Assembly (NCBI GenBank): GCA_031272275.1
Contig: JAISUC010000011.1
Coordinates: 18,843 to 82,842 of the forward strand
Reading direction: 5' to 3'
DNA length: 64,000 nucleotides
Source of the DNA: Actinomycetes bacterium
GTDB lineage: Bacteria > Actinomycetota > Coriobacteriia > WRKU01 > WQUG01
The notes below the pieces were generated by a model. That model was given only the letters and a program-made list of their open reading frames with translations, ran no database searches and was not told the origin of the DNA. The stretch's first letter is position 1. Every line of letters starts with the position of its first letter. Shown here one piece after another: positions 1-7,956 of this stretch. Position numbers and translations under genes: made by a program.

Positions 1-1467
1 GGCGACCGCCGCGTGCCACGCCTCCTTGCGCCGTGCCGCCGCCTGCGGCGTCATCTGTGGCGTGAACACGCGCTGTACGCGGTGTTGCCGACATAGCAGC
101 GCACGATCGGACCAAACCCCCAGCGCAAGGCCTGCCGCGTACGCCGCGCCCAGAGCGGTGGTTTCGATGCATTCGGGGCGATGCAGCTCGCAGCCCAACA
201 GGTCCGCCTGAAACTGCATCAGAAAATCATTGGCGGCAGCCCCGCCGTCAACTCCCATGACACTCAGACGGCGCCCCGATTCGCGGCGCATCAGTTCCAA
301 CACGTCGGCGGATTGAAACGCCAGACTTTCCAAGGTCGCGCGCACCAAGTGGGCAGCGGTTGCGGCCTGGGTGATACCGGTCAACATCCCGCGCGCCTCG
401 CTGTCCCACCAGGGCGCCCCCAGCCCTGTGAAGGCCGGCACCAGATGCAGGCCTGCGGCGTCATCGACACTGCGGGCGATCGCGTCGGTGTCTGCCGCTT
501 GCTGAATCAGCCCCAGCCCGTCGCGCAGCCATTTGATCGCGCTGCCTGCGGTAAAGACGCTGCCCTCCAGCGCGTAATGCGTCACGGTGTCATCGGACCA
601 GGCGATTGTCGTCAGCAGACCGCCGTCGGATTCGACGCAGGTCGTGCCGGTGTTCATCAGCAGAAAACAACCCGTCCCGTAGGTGTTTTTGACCGCACCG
701 GCGTCAAAGGCGCATTGCCCGAACAGGGCGGCCTGCTGGTCGCCCATTACCGCGACAATGGGGAGAGCGTCGCCCACCCGCGCCGAATCGGTCGTGGCGA
801 TAAGCCCGGACGGATGAGTGACCTGCGGCAACAGCGAGCGGTCGATGTCGAACAGCGCCAGCAGTTCGTCGTCCCATTTCAGCGTGTGAATGTTAAAAAG
901 CATCGTGCGCGAGGCGTTGGTGGTGTCGGTCACGTGCACGCGCCCTGCCGTCAGATTCCAGATAAGCCAGGTGTCCACAGTCCCGAAGGCCAACTGGCCT
1001 GCAGCGGCGCGCCTGCGGGCATCGGGGATGTGATCCAGCAGCCACGCCAGTTTGCTCGCGCTGAAATAGGCATCAGGGATAAGACCGGTTTTCCGGCGGA
1101 TGGTCGCAGCCAGTCCGCGTTCGACCAGATCGGTGATATAGTCTGCCGAGCGACGACACTGCCAGACGATTGCCGGAGCCACCGGCCGTCCGGTCGCGCG
1201 ATCCCAGAGAATGGTGGTTTCACGCTGATTGGCAATCGCGATACCCGACAGATCGGACGCGGTCAATCCGGCGCGCGCCAAGGCCTCGGTCAGGCAGGCG
1301 ATTTGTGTCGACCAGATTTCGTCTGCCGACTGTTCCACCCAACCGTCCGCAGGAAAGAAACGCTGCAGCTCGCGCTGTGCAGATGCCACGGGCCGCGCAT
1401 CCGCGTCGAAAATGATCACCCGTGACGATGTCGTTCCCTGGTCGAGCGTCGCGATATGAGCGCTCAC
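1..1467 (-). CDS. glpK: Glycerol kinase, 3' end cut by the window edge
   Basis: Cytoplasmic FGGY-family kinase that phosphorylates glycerol to sn-glycerol 3-phosphate, feeding glycolysis and phospholipid synthesis (PgsA is encoded nearby). The N-terminus reads SAHIATLDQGTTSSRVIIFD, the phosphate-binding start typical of GlpK. Further on are RETTILWDRATGRP, the substrate-loop region NTYGTGCFLLMNTG and the C-terminal GVDGGAAANDFLMQFQAD. The window holds 489 codons; the usual length is about 500, so only some 10-15 residues and the stop are missing. The start is a GTG preceded by AAGGAGA at good spacing. No glpF or glpD is seen beside it. The family assignment is firm. Confidence 0.95.
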   Translation of the reverse strand, partial: MSAHIATLDQGTTSSRVIIFDADARPVASAQRELQRFFPADGWVEQSADEIWSTQIACLTEALARAGLTASDLSGIAIANQRETTILWDRATGRPVAPAIVWQCRRSADYITDLVERGLAATIRRKTGLIPDAYFSASKLAWLLDHIPDARRRAAAGQLAFGTVDTWLIWNLTAGRVHVTDTTNASRTMLFNIHTLKWDDELLALFDIDRSLLPQVTHPSGLIATTDSARVGDALPIVAVMGDQQAALFGQCAFDAGAVKNTYGTGCFLLMNTGTTCVESDGGLLTTIAWSDDTVTHYALEGSVFTAGSAIKWLRDGLGLIQQAADTDAIARSVDDAAGLHLVPAFTGLGAPWWDSEARGMLTGITQAATAAHLVRATLESLAFQSADVLELMRRESGRRLSVMGVDGGAAANDFLMQFQADLLGCELHRPECIETTALGAAYAAGLALGVWSDRALLCRQHRVQRVFTPQMTPQAAARRKEAWHAAVA

Positions 1468-1504
1468 AGCATCTCCTTAGTCAAAGCGTACGCGCTGAGT
1501 CCAC

Positions 1505-1531
1505 AAAAAAGCTGCAAGGCCTTTTGGCTTG
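1505..1531 (-). terminator. Rho-independent terminator downstream of the alpha/beta hydrolase
   Basis: On the minus strand a short stem (CAAGCC, AAAA loop, GGCCTTG with one bulged C) is followed after four bases by six T residues. It lies between the stop codon of the hydrolase and the glpK start. It also sits directly after a tRNA-3'-end-like sequence, so it may originally have terminated a tRNA. Confidence 0.5.
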
Positions 1532-1537
1532 GCGCGT

Positions 1538-1566
1538 CCGGTGCCAATTGCGGGAATCGAACCCAA
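1538..1566 (-). other. tRNA 3'-end-like fragment (T arm and acceptor remnant)
   Basis: Minus strand, directly after the hydrolase stop codon: a T-loop-like GGGTTCGATTCCC followed by GCAATTGGCACCGG, which resembles the T arm, 3' acceptor strand and discriminator of a tRNA (CCG rather than CCA). No matching D arm, anticodon arm or 5' acceptor strand is found upstream, where coding sequence continues. It could be a relic of a tRNA gene used as an integration site, or chance. Confidence 0.3.
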
Positions 1567-1575
1567 ATCAAGCCA

Positions 1576-2583
1576 TTATCGGTCGTCTGTGATACGGGCA
1601 TTCATCCAGTTCAGGATGTCTGCCATCACGTCCAGGCGGTTGGTTTCATTCAGGATCTCGTGGCGAGCCTCGGGATAGAGCTCGCAGGTCACGTCCGTGA
1701 CCCCGGCCGCACGATAGGCGTCGGCCACCGCGCGCACGCCGGCACCGTTGCCCCCCACCGGATCACGCGCACCCGAGATAATCAGCAGCGGCAAATCGGT
1801 TGGCGTGGTGCTATAGGCTGACGGCGCATTCGCGCGCTGAAAGACATCGATCAACACCCGGTTGGCAGCGAGCGAAAACGTCCCGCCGCAGCGGGGGTCT
1901 GCAATATAGGCGTCGACCTGTGCGTCGTCGCGCGACAGCCAGTCGAATTCCGTACGCGCCCCGCCGGCTGCTTTTTCGAAGGCTCCGTTATACGAACCCA
2001 GCGTCAGCTTCTTGAAAAACGGGCTGTGATAGTCCGGTTTGTGAAACAGGCCGAGCAAACCCAATACGACCTTGGCAGCCCCCACCTGTCCTGCAGGAAC
2101 GGTCCCGGTGCCACAGATAATGGCGCCACCAAGACCTGCGCCGTGCTGTGCCAAATAGGCGCGCAGCACAAACGAACCCATCGAGTGCCCGAACATGAAG
2201 TACGGCACATCCGGCCAGGTCTGTTGCGTGCGATGACGCAAGGTATCCATGTCGCGCAGCAACACGTTACCGCCGTCTGCCAATAGACGTCCGGTATGAC
2301 CCAGCTGCAGGGCATCCGGGGCGCTGTCGCCGTGCCCGATGAAATCCATGCCGACCACCAGAAAGCCGCTGTTGGTGGCGGCGCGGGCGAATGCCTCGTA
2401 GCGGTCGATGTATTCGACCATCCCGTGGTTCAGTTGCAGGATGGCGCGCGGCGGGGTGCCGTCGCTGAAAGTGGATGCGGGTTGCCATGTTTTGACGGAA
2501 ATCGTCGCATAGTCGATGTCGCCCTCATAACGGGCTGCTGACGGAAAACCGGAGAGCGTCTTGTTGACACCGGGTTCAGACAT
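1576..2583 (-). CDS. Alpha/beta hydrolase, lysophospholipase / monoacylglycerol lipase type
   Basis: A 335-residue serine hydrolase of the S33 hydrolase-4 type, probably cytoplasmic as no signal peptide is seen. The oxyanion-hole region reads LNHGMVEYIDRYEAFA, followed by GMDFIGHGDSAP. The nucleophile elbow is FGHSMGS near residue 133, the acidic residue is in ISGARDPVG and the catalytic histidine in PEARHEILNE. This is the arrangement of bacterial lysophospholipases that cleave lysophospholipids or monoglycerides to free fatty acid. The start ATG has GGTGGAG upstream. Because it neighbours glpK it could help supply glycerol or glycerol phosphodiesters, but that is inference; the substrate is not determined by the sequence. 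Confidence 0.85.
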   Translation of the reverse strand: MSEPGVNKTLSGFPSAARYEGDIDYATISVKTWQPASTFSDGTPPRAILQLNHGMVEYIDRYEAFARAATNSGFLVVGMDFIGHGDSAPDALQLGHTGRLLADGGNVLLRDMDTLRHRTQQTWPDVPYFMFGHSMGSFVLRAYLAQHGAGLGGAIICGTGTVPAGQVGAAKVVLGLLGLFHKPDYHSPFFKKLTLGSYNGAFEKAAGGARTEFDWLSRDDAQVDAYIADPRCGGTFSLAANRVLIDVFQRANAPSAYSTTPTDLPLLIISGARDPVGGNGAGVRAVADAYRAAGVTDVTCELYPEARHEILNETNRLDVMADILNWMNARITDDR

Positions 2584-2646
2584 ATTACTCCACCATCCTA
2601 TAGCCGTAGTGAGCTGCGGGCGCGCGGATTCAAGGTGCCGGGCGAC

Positions 2647-3242
2647 CTAACGGACACCGATGTCGGGGCCGCCGTCCAGTGACAGCTTCCAAATCAGCAC
2701 GTCGCCGTCGGCGAGCTCGAATTCGTTGAAGGGTACGTCGGGATAGACGTCGTTTACCTGGTAAAACCAGCGTCCTGTCGCGCCCTCGATCGTGCCGGAA
2801 AGGCCGGCCAGCGAGGTCAGCGTCCCGTCCCCGGTTTCGTAAAACAGCCCCGCGCCGTCCAGCGCGTCCTGCACGGTCGAGCCTGCGGGCAGCGTGAGTT
2901 CGGTCGGTTCCAGCATCACGCCGTCGACCGCAAACTGTTTGACGCGGTCGGGGTCTGCTTTCTGCATCGTTTTACATTCCACGCTGAGGCTTACGGTAAT
3001 CGGTTCAGCCGTGTCGTTCGTATCGGCCTCGGGAGGTCGGCGGCATCGGCGACCGTGTTTTGCGTGTCCGTTGTTTGGATGTCAGTGGTGTCAGTTGATT
3101 TTGCGCAGGCGGTCCACATACCTGCGGCACCGGCCAGCAGGCATATCAGAACGACCGCCGTCAGCACCGGGCGCCATCGCACGGTGGTGCGCACAGATTC
3201 ATTGCACGTGGCAGCAGTTTTCCTCAGTCGCCCGTCACGCAT
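2647..3242 (-). pseudogene. DUF4430-type surface protein, broken by a frameshift
   Basis: Two overlapping reading frames make one protein. The 5' part (start ATG 9 nt downstream of AGAGGG) encodes a short basic N-terminus and a hydrophobic segment (VLTAVVLICLLAGAAGMWTA) ending in a Cys that could be a lipobox variant, then a Thr/Asp linker. Near position 3030 the frame changes. The other frame continues as EADTNDTAEPITVSLSVECK and a complete DUF4430 (transcobalamin C-terminal-like) domain with LPAGSTVQDAL, GRWFYQVND and FELADGDVLIWKL. Inserting one base within the CTCCCGAGG stretch restores a continuous protein of about 197 residues. DUF4430 proteins are exported and often linked to cobamide or surface roles; function here is unknown. 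It is either a genuine disruption or a sequencing error. Confidence 0.7.
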
Positions 3243-3502
3243 AAACGTCATCCCTCTTCTCGCTCGCACGTCTCAGTTACTTTCGTCACCCGGACACCTC
3301 TGTCGCCCGGGGATCGTGGGGTCTCCCTCAGCGCATATGTATGCAGTATACTCCCCTTTTGGCGCGGGTACAAGTGACGCCATCGGCTATTCGATCGCCT
3401 GCGCTATCGCTTACGTGCCCAACCACACTATCGGTAACGCGGAATGTCTCGCGTAAGAATTCCGGCAACACCGGCACCAGAGACGCACTATGCAATTGTG
3501 TG

Positions 3503-4252
3503 CTATTGTTCCTTCAGGTGACCCAGGAAATCCTGTGTGCGTTCGTTTTGCGGATTGTCGAAAATGGCAGACGGCGTGCCCTCTTCCACGATGACCCCAC
3601 CGTCCATAAAGACCACGCGGTCGGCGACATCACGCGCGAAACCCATCTCGTGGGTGACCACGATCATAGTCATTCCGGCGCGCGCCAGGTCGCGCATGAC
3701 GTTCAAGACGTCGCGTACCAGTTCGGGGTCCAGCGCACTGGTGGCCTCGTCAAACAGCATGACGTGCGGTTCCATGGCCAGTGCACGGGCGATGGCAACG
3801 CGCTGCGCCTGTCCGCCGGACAGCTGGCTGGGATAATAATCGGCACGGTCGTCCATGCCGACGCGCTGCAGTTGTTCCATGGCGATACGCGCGCTGTCCT
3901 CTTTGTTGATCTTTTTCACTTTGCGCAACGCCAACTGCACGTTTTTGATGGCGGTCAGATGCGGGAACAGGTTGAACTGCTGGAACACCATCCCCAGTGT
4001 CTCGCGCAGCTTATTGATATCGGTTCCTTTGGCATTGACCTGCGTGCCCTCGACCCAGATTTCGCCCGAAGTCGGGACCTCCAGCATATTGATACAACGA
4101 AGCATCGTCGATTTGCCGGAACCGGACGGCCCCAGCACACAGACGACCTCTCCGCGGTCGACTTCCAGGTTGATGTCGCGCAGGACTTCGTTGTCACCAA
4201 AGACCTTGCGCAGATTCTTGATTTCGACGATGACGTTTCCGCTGTCAGCCAT
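3503..4252 (-). CDS. Polar amino acid ABC transporter, ATP-binding protein
   Basis: A 249-residue ATPase of the GlnQ/ArtP group that energises uptake by the permease encoded immediately upstream. It has Walker [11 protein letters not shown]-loop [11 protein letters not shown], signature [15 protein letters not shown], Walker [15 protein letters not shown] and the H-loop VTHEMGFA, all intact. Its ATG overlaps the permease stop codon (TGATG) and GGAAGGA lies upstream, so the two are translationally coupled. It is the last gene of a three-gene operon (binding protein, permease, ATPase). Substrate is a polar amino acid, probably glutamine or a relative; the sequence alone does not decide which. 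glnQ would be a reasonable symbol but specificity is not shown. Confidence 0.93.
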   Translation of the reverse strand: MADSGNVIVEIKNLRKVFGDNEVLRDINLEVDRGEVVCVLGPSGSGKSTMLRCINMLEVPTSGEIWVEGTQVNAKGTDINKLRETLGMVFQQFNLFPHLTAIKNVQLALRKVKKINKEDSARIAMEQLQRVGMDDRADYYPSQLSGGQAQRVAIARALAMEPHVMLFDEATSALDPELVRDVLNVMRDLARAGMTMIVVTHEMGFARDVADRVVFMDGGVIVEEGTPSAIFDNPQNERTQDFLGHLKEQ

Positions 4253-5553
4253 CAGTCGCGTCCTTCCGACACCGCAAGCTTGCGCTCAAAGGTGGTGATC
4301 ACACGCGTCAGCGGCATCGTCACCAGCAGGTAATAACAGGCAGCCACGATGTATGGCGTCATATTGCCGGTGTTTGCCACCAGCGATTTACCGAACATCA
4401 TCATTTCCATGACACCCACGGCAGCAAGCAAAGCCGTGTCCTTGTACAACAGGATGAACTCGCTGGTTGCAGTCGGTATGACCCGGCGTACCGTCTGCGG
4501 AATAATCACGAAAAACATCGTCTGCGTCGCCGTCATACCCAGCGAGCCTGCGGCCTCGAACTGTCCCTTGCTGATGCTTTGGATGCCGGCGCGGAAAATC
4601 TCGGTCAGATACGCGCTGCTGTTGACCGCCAGAACCAAGATACCCAGCAGATAATCAGGGATTTTGATACCCAGCGACGGCAGCCCGAAAAACGCCACAT
4701 AAATCTGCAAAAACAGCGGCGTGCCGCGAATGATGTTCACGAATGCACCCGACAACCATTGCAGCGGCTTGACCTTGGACATGCGCAGAAAACTGACGCC
4801 CAGTCCGATCGGTATCGCCAACGGGAACCCGACCAAGACCAAGCCCAAGGACCGCAGCCAACCGATCAGCAGCGTCGGGATGGCGGCAACCGCCATCTGG
4901 GGGTTCAGGAAAATGCGCAGGAACGACACCGAGTTCCAAGCCGAAACCCATTCCTGGTGATTCAGCCAGTTGATGATGGTTTCAGTCGGGGTCAGCCCGA
5001 TGACCGTCATCTTGGTCGGGGCAGCAGGTAAATCGTGAGAGGCACCCGCGCCGTCCGTATACGTGCCGGTCAGGGCATACTCCCCCGCCTTGGTGGGCAG
5101 AGAAAAGCTGAAGACCTCGATGCGCACCAACAGACCGTCTGAGCCCGCGGTCACGGTGTCGGGGAAAGTGATCGTCGCCGCCGTATCGGTCAGTGACACA
5201 TCCTGTGCCGTTTCGACGCGCGTCAGCCCGTCCAGCACCGTGGCCTTGACCGACGAGCCCTCTTCGGCACGCGACCCGTCCGGGAAATCCAGCTGAATCG
5301 ACGACAGCGACTCGCCGTCCGCCAGTTTGCCCTCCCAGGTCAGGCGCGTGGGCTGACCACCGATAATCGCGTTGCCGTTCGACTGATTGGCGCGAGCCGT
5401 CGCCTTTTCAGTCGTCAGCGCTCCTGCCGGTACCGCCGCCGACAGCAGCAGCACCAGCACGCACGCAAACAACGCCGCCACCGGAATTGCGCGCCTGCGC
5501 GGCCGGCTTATTCCGGTGACGACGTCGTGTCTCATCAGCACAAATTCAAACAC
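4252..5553 (-). CDS. Amino acid ABC transporter permease with an N-terminal extracytoplasmic domain
   Basis: A 433-residue protein. Residues 10-45 form a signal or anchor segment ([21 protein letters not shown]). Residues about 46-190 are a predicted beta-rich exported domain ([33 protein letters not shown]). Residues about 205-433 are a HisM/GlnP-type permease with the ATPase-coupling loop [23 protein letters not shown] (EAA motif). Family members are normally about 215-280 residues, or carry a fused binding domain; here the extra domain does not look like a binding protein, which is encoded separately just upstream. The start is uncertain: a GTG at 5553 lies 5 nt after the previous stop, an ATG at 5535 is an alternative, and neither has a strong ribosome-binding site. 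The binding-protein partner and ATPase flank it. Confidence 0.85.
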   Translation of the reverse strand: MFEFVLMRHDVVTGISRPRRRAIPVAALFACVLVLLLSAAVPAGALTTEKATARANQSNGNAIIGGQPTRLTWEGKLADGESLSSIQLDFPDGSRAEEGSSVKATVLDGLTRVETAQDVSLTDTAATITFPDTVTAGSDGLLVRIEVFSFSLPTKAGEYALTGTYTDGAGASHDLPAAPTKMTVIGLTPTETIINWLNHQEWVSAWNSVSFLRIFLNPQMAVAAIPTLLIGWLRSLGLVLVGFPLAIPIGLGVSFLRMSKVKPLQWLSGAFVNIIRGTPLFLQIYVAFFGLPSLGIKIPDYLLGILVLAVNSSAYLTEIFRAGIQSISKGQFEAAGSLGMTATQTMFFVIIPQTVRRVIPTATSEFILLYKDTALLAAVGVMEMMMFGKSLVANTGNMTPYIVAACYYLLVTMPLTRVITTFERKLAVSEGRD

Positions 5554-5558
5554 TCAGG

Positions 5559-6404
5559 TTAGAGGGTCGGCTCAAAGTCGAAGTACTTGGCAAAGATCTC
5601 TTTGTACTTCCCGTTGTCCTTCACGGTCTGCAGCGCCTGGTTCACGGCATCGCGCAGGCCGGTGTTGTTCTTGGACACGGCGAATCCGTACTGCTCGCCG
5701 GTCGGGATGGCCTCGATGATGGCGGCGTCGGTGTAGGTCGTGGCGACCTGCTCGGCGGCAACCGGCTCGTCAAAGAACGCGGCCTCGATTTTGCCTGCCT
5801 GCAGAGCTGCCAGCGCCTCGCTGGTCTGGGTGTATTCGACCAGTTCCGCGTTCGGCAGGTTCTCCTTGACCCAGTCGGCACCGGTGGTACCGGACTGAGC
5901 GCCGACCTTTTTGCCGTCCAGATCGGCGGCCTTGGTGTAACCGGCGTCCTTCATCGCGACGCAGGCCTGGTTGCTGTCAAAATACGGGTCGCAGAAATCG
6001 ACCAGTTCCTGACGCTCGGGGGTGATGGTAAACGACGACACGCCGATGTCCATCTTGGTCCCCTGGTCGACCGACGCCAAAATCGAATCGAAGTTCTGGG
6101 GCGACAGATACTTGATCGTCAGTCCCATTTCCTCGCCGATGGCGGTCATCAGGTCGAACTCGAAGCCGGCGGGCTGCTCGCCATCCAGCTGGATGAACGG
6201 AGGATAGTCGCAGTCGGACCCGATGGTCAACACGCCGGCCTCAATGGTCGTGTAGGTCGGGGTCGTGGCTTCCACTTCCTCGTTCGTCGTGGTGTTGGCC
6301 TCGGTCGCCTCATCCTCGACCGTCTTGGCCGAACAACCTGCCCAAATCCCGGCGGCTACAACCATCAGTACCGCCAGCCCGATCAAAAGCAATTTCTTCT
6401 TCAT
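5559..6404 (-). CDS. Amino acid ABC transporter substrate-binding lipoprotein
   Basis: A 281-residue periplasmic-binding-protein-3 family lipoprotein. The N-terminus MKKKLLLIGLAVLMVVAAG leads to a lipobox IWAGCS, so the mature protein is lipid-anchored on the outer face of the membrane. After an acidic Thr-rich linker the binding domain begins TIEAGVLTIGSDCDYPPF. It contains FEFDLMTAIGEEMGL, DIGVSSFTITPERQELVDFCDPYF and KKVGAQSGTTGADW, all family hallmarks. GAAGG precedes the ATG. It is the first gene of the operon and would capture the amino acid for the permease and ATPase downstream. Confidence 0.93.
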   Translation of the reverse strand: MKKKLLLIGLAVLMVVAAGIWAGCSAKTVEDEATEANTTTNEEVEATTPTYTTIEAGVLTIGSDCDYPPFIQLDGEQPAGFEFDLMTAIGEEMGLTIKYLSPQNFDSILASVDQGTKMDIGVSSFTITPERQELVDFCDPYFDSNQACVAMKDAGYTKAADLDGKKVGAQSGTTGADWVKENLPNAELVEYTQTSEALAALQAGKIEAAFFDEPVAAEQVATTYTDAAIIEAIPTGEQYGFAVSKNNTGLRDAVNQALQTVKDNGKYKEIFAKYFDFEPTL

Positions 6405-6492
6405 GAGCCTTCCCTTCTTTCTGTCTCCGCGTTCATATTCGGATACTGAAATCCCGCTTTAGCTGACTATACCATAAATCGGGAATGCGTCG

Positions 6493-6521
6493 ATTGTACA
6501 GCTGTTACGTCCTTTCTGCAA
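6493..6521 (-). promoter_or_regulatory. Candidate sigma-70 promoter of the amino acid transporter operon
   Basis: Minus strand TTGCAG, 17-nt spacer, TACAAT, about 90 nt upstream of the binding-protein start. A second -10-like TATAGT lies closer (6466-6471) but lacks a convincing -35. Confidence 0.4.
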
Positions 6522-6627
6522 GGTATTGGGCGTTTATTCAGAAATAGTGCACGACTGTCATACTTTATGCAAATTGGAGGAGTTGGAAGCGCTTTCTGTT
6601 ATTCGTGAATGGAACGATTCTCGTAAT

Positions 6628-7956
6628 TTACACGTAACAGAACAGCTGCCGTATGGCGGCGTGGACGGTGGCGGTGCGGATAGCTTCGCGACCGCCATCG
6701 AAGCGATACTCCCGCGCATCCGTGCCGTCGGGCGTGGCGTGCGCAATCCAAACCGTGCCCACCGGGGCTTCGTCCGCATCAGTCGCGGGACCGGCAACGC
6801 CGCTCACGGCGATCGCGCAATCGGCTGCATACAGCGCCTGTGCACCCGCGGCCATCTGCGCGACGCAGGCACGCGACACCACACCGTGCCGGGCGATGGT
6901 ATCGGCGTCAACGCCCAACACACGCGTCTTTTCCGCCGTCTGATAGGTGACGGCCGAGCCCGCAAACCACGCCGAGGAACCGGCCACCGACGTGCAGGCA
7001 GCCCCCAGCATGCCGCCGGTCAGCGACTCGGCACAGGCAAGGGTCCACCCCCGTGCGGTAAGCGCGGCTGCGAGGGCCTCGATGTCGCGCGTAAGGTCAA
7101 GGTCAAGAGCTGGATTGCCACGCCCGCCTACGGCGGGCTCGCAATGACGGTGGGGGGTGGCTACGGCGGGCTCGCAATGACGGTGGGGGGTGGCTTCGGC
7201 GGGCTCGCAATGACGGTGGGGGGTGGCTTCGGCGGGCTCGCAATGACGGTGGGGGGTGTCGTCTGCGGGTGGGTGGGTGTGGCAGCAGGGGGTTTGCGCA
7301 TCCGGCGGTGCCGACCAGGGTCCACGCAGGACCGCACGGGCGTGCCGAAAATAATCCACCATCGACACCACGGTCAATACCACCGCCACCGCCATCAAGG
7401 TCCAGGCAAACACATTCAGCACCACCGCAGGCCAGGTCGCGTGAATCCCCAGGACGGTCGTGTACCCCTTGACGATGAACGCCACGATCGCAATGTCCTG
7501 AAAGGTTGTTTTCAGCTTGCCCCAGATGCTCGCGGCGATAACCACGCCCTCGGCAGACGCAATCATACGCAGCCCGCTGATCACAAACTCGCGCGCGATG
7601 ATAATCAGTGCAATCCATCCCGGTAAGGTGCCTGTCTGCACCAGCGCAATCAGCGCGGCGGTAACCAACAGTTTATCCGCCAAAGGATCGATGAACTTGC
7701 CGAATGTCGAGACCTCGTCGCGCCTGCGCGCCAAGTATCCGTCCACGGCGTCGGTTGCGCTGATCAGAATGAACACGACGGCTGCCACCCAGGGACGCAG
7801 CTCGAACAATATGGTCGACTGGCGAAACATCAGCGGCCAGTTCGACAGCAATACGACCAAAAACACCGGGATCAGCAATATCCGCAGCAAGGTGACGGAG
7901 TTTGCCACCCCGACCCGTTCGATGGAACGCGGTATTCTGCTTTCCGTCTGACTCAC
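6628..7956 (-). CDS. pgsA: Fusion: phosphatidylglycerophosphate synthase (PgsA) + nicotinamide-nucleotide amidase domain (PncC/CinA-C)
   Basis: A 442-residue fusion. Residues 1-215 are a CDP-alcohol phosphatidyltransferase that makes phosphatidylglycerol phosphate from CDP-diacylglycerol and glycerol 3-phosphate. The motif TDAVDGYLARR...GKFIDPLADK (Asp69, Asp72, Gly73, Ala76, Arg77, Gly86, Asp90, Asp94) and several membrane helices are present. Residues about 285-442 are a complete CinA C-terminal amidase (CAESLTGGMLGA, GSAVTYQTAEKTRVLGV, AVSGVAGPATDADEAPVGTVWIA), which deamidates NMN. The linker (residues 232-275) is four 11-residue repeats TPHRHCEPAEA encoded by an amplified intergenic-type repeat. 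In most bacteria the two are separate genes, often adjacent. The GTG start overlaps the rimO stop (GTGA), so it is the last gene of a yajQ-rimO-pgsA run. Confidence 0.92.
   Translation of the reverse strand: MSQTESRIPRSIERVGVANSVTLLRILLIPVFLVVLLSNWPLMFRQSTILFELRPWVAAVVFILISATDAVDGYLARRRDEVSTFGKFIDPLADKLLVTAALIALVQTGTLPGWIALIIIAREFVISGLRMIASAEGVVIAASIWGKLKTTFQDIAIVAFIVKGYTTVLGIHATWPAVVLNVFAWTLMAVAVVLTVVSMVDYFRHARAVLRGPWSAPPDAQTPCCHTHPPADDTPHRHCEPAEATPHRHCEPAEATPHRHCEPAVATPHRHCEPAVGGRGNPALDLDLTRDIEALAAALTARGWTLACAESLTGGMLGAACTSVAGSSAWFAGSAVTYQTAEKTRVLGVDADTIARHGVVSRACVAQMAAGAQALYAADCAIAVSGVAGPATDADEAPVGTVWIAHATPDGTDAREYRFDGGREAIRTATVHAAIRQLFCYV
7112..7263 (+). repeat. Dispersed palindrome-cored repeat with 33-bp tandem amplification inside the pgsA/pncC fusion
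   Basis: Position 7112 begins GGATTGCC, a GCCCGCCTACGGCGGGC palindrome and CGCAATGACGG, matching the element at 38947-38985. From 7132 a 33-nt unit (GGCGGGCTCGCAATGACGG plus a G-rich tail) is repeated four times with few differences. As 33 is a multiple of 3, the reading frame of the fusion gene is kept. Confidence 0.9.

Noticed and set aside
7132..7263. Possible CRISPR array or minisatellite
   Set aside because: Units abut without spacers and are translated in frame, so it is a coding tandem repeat.
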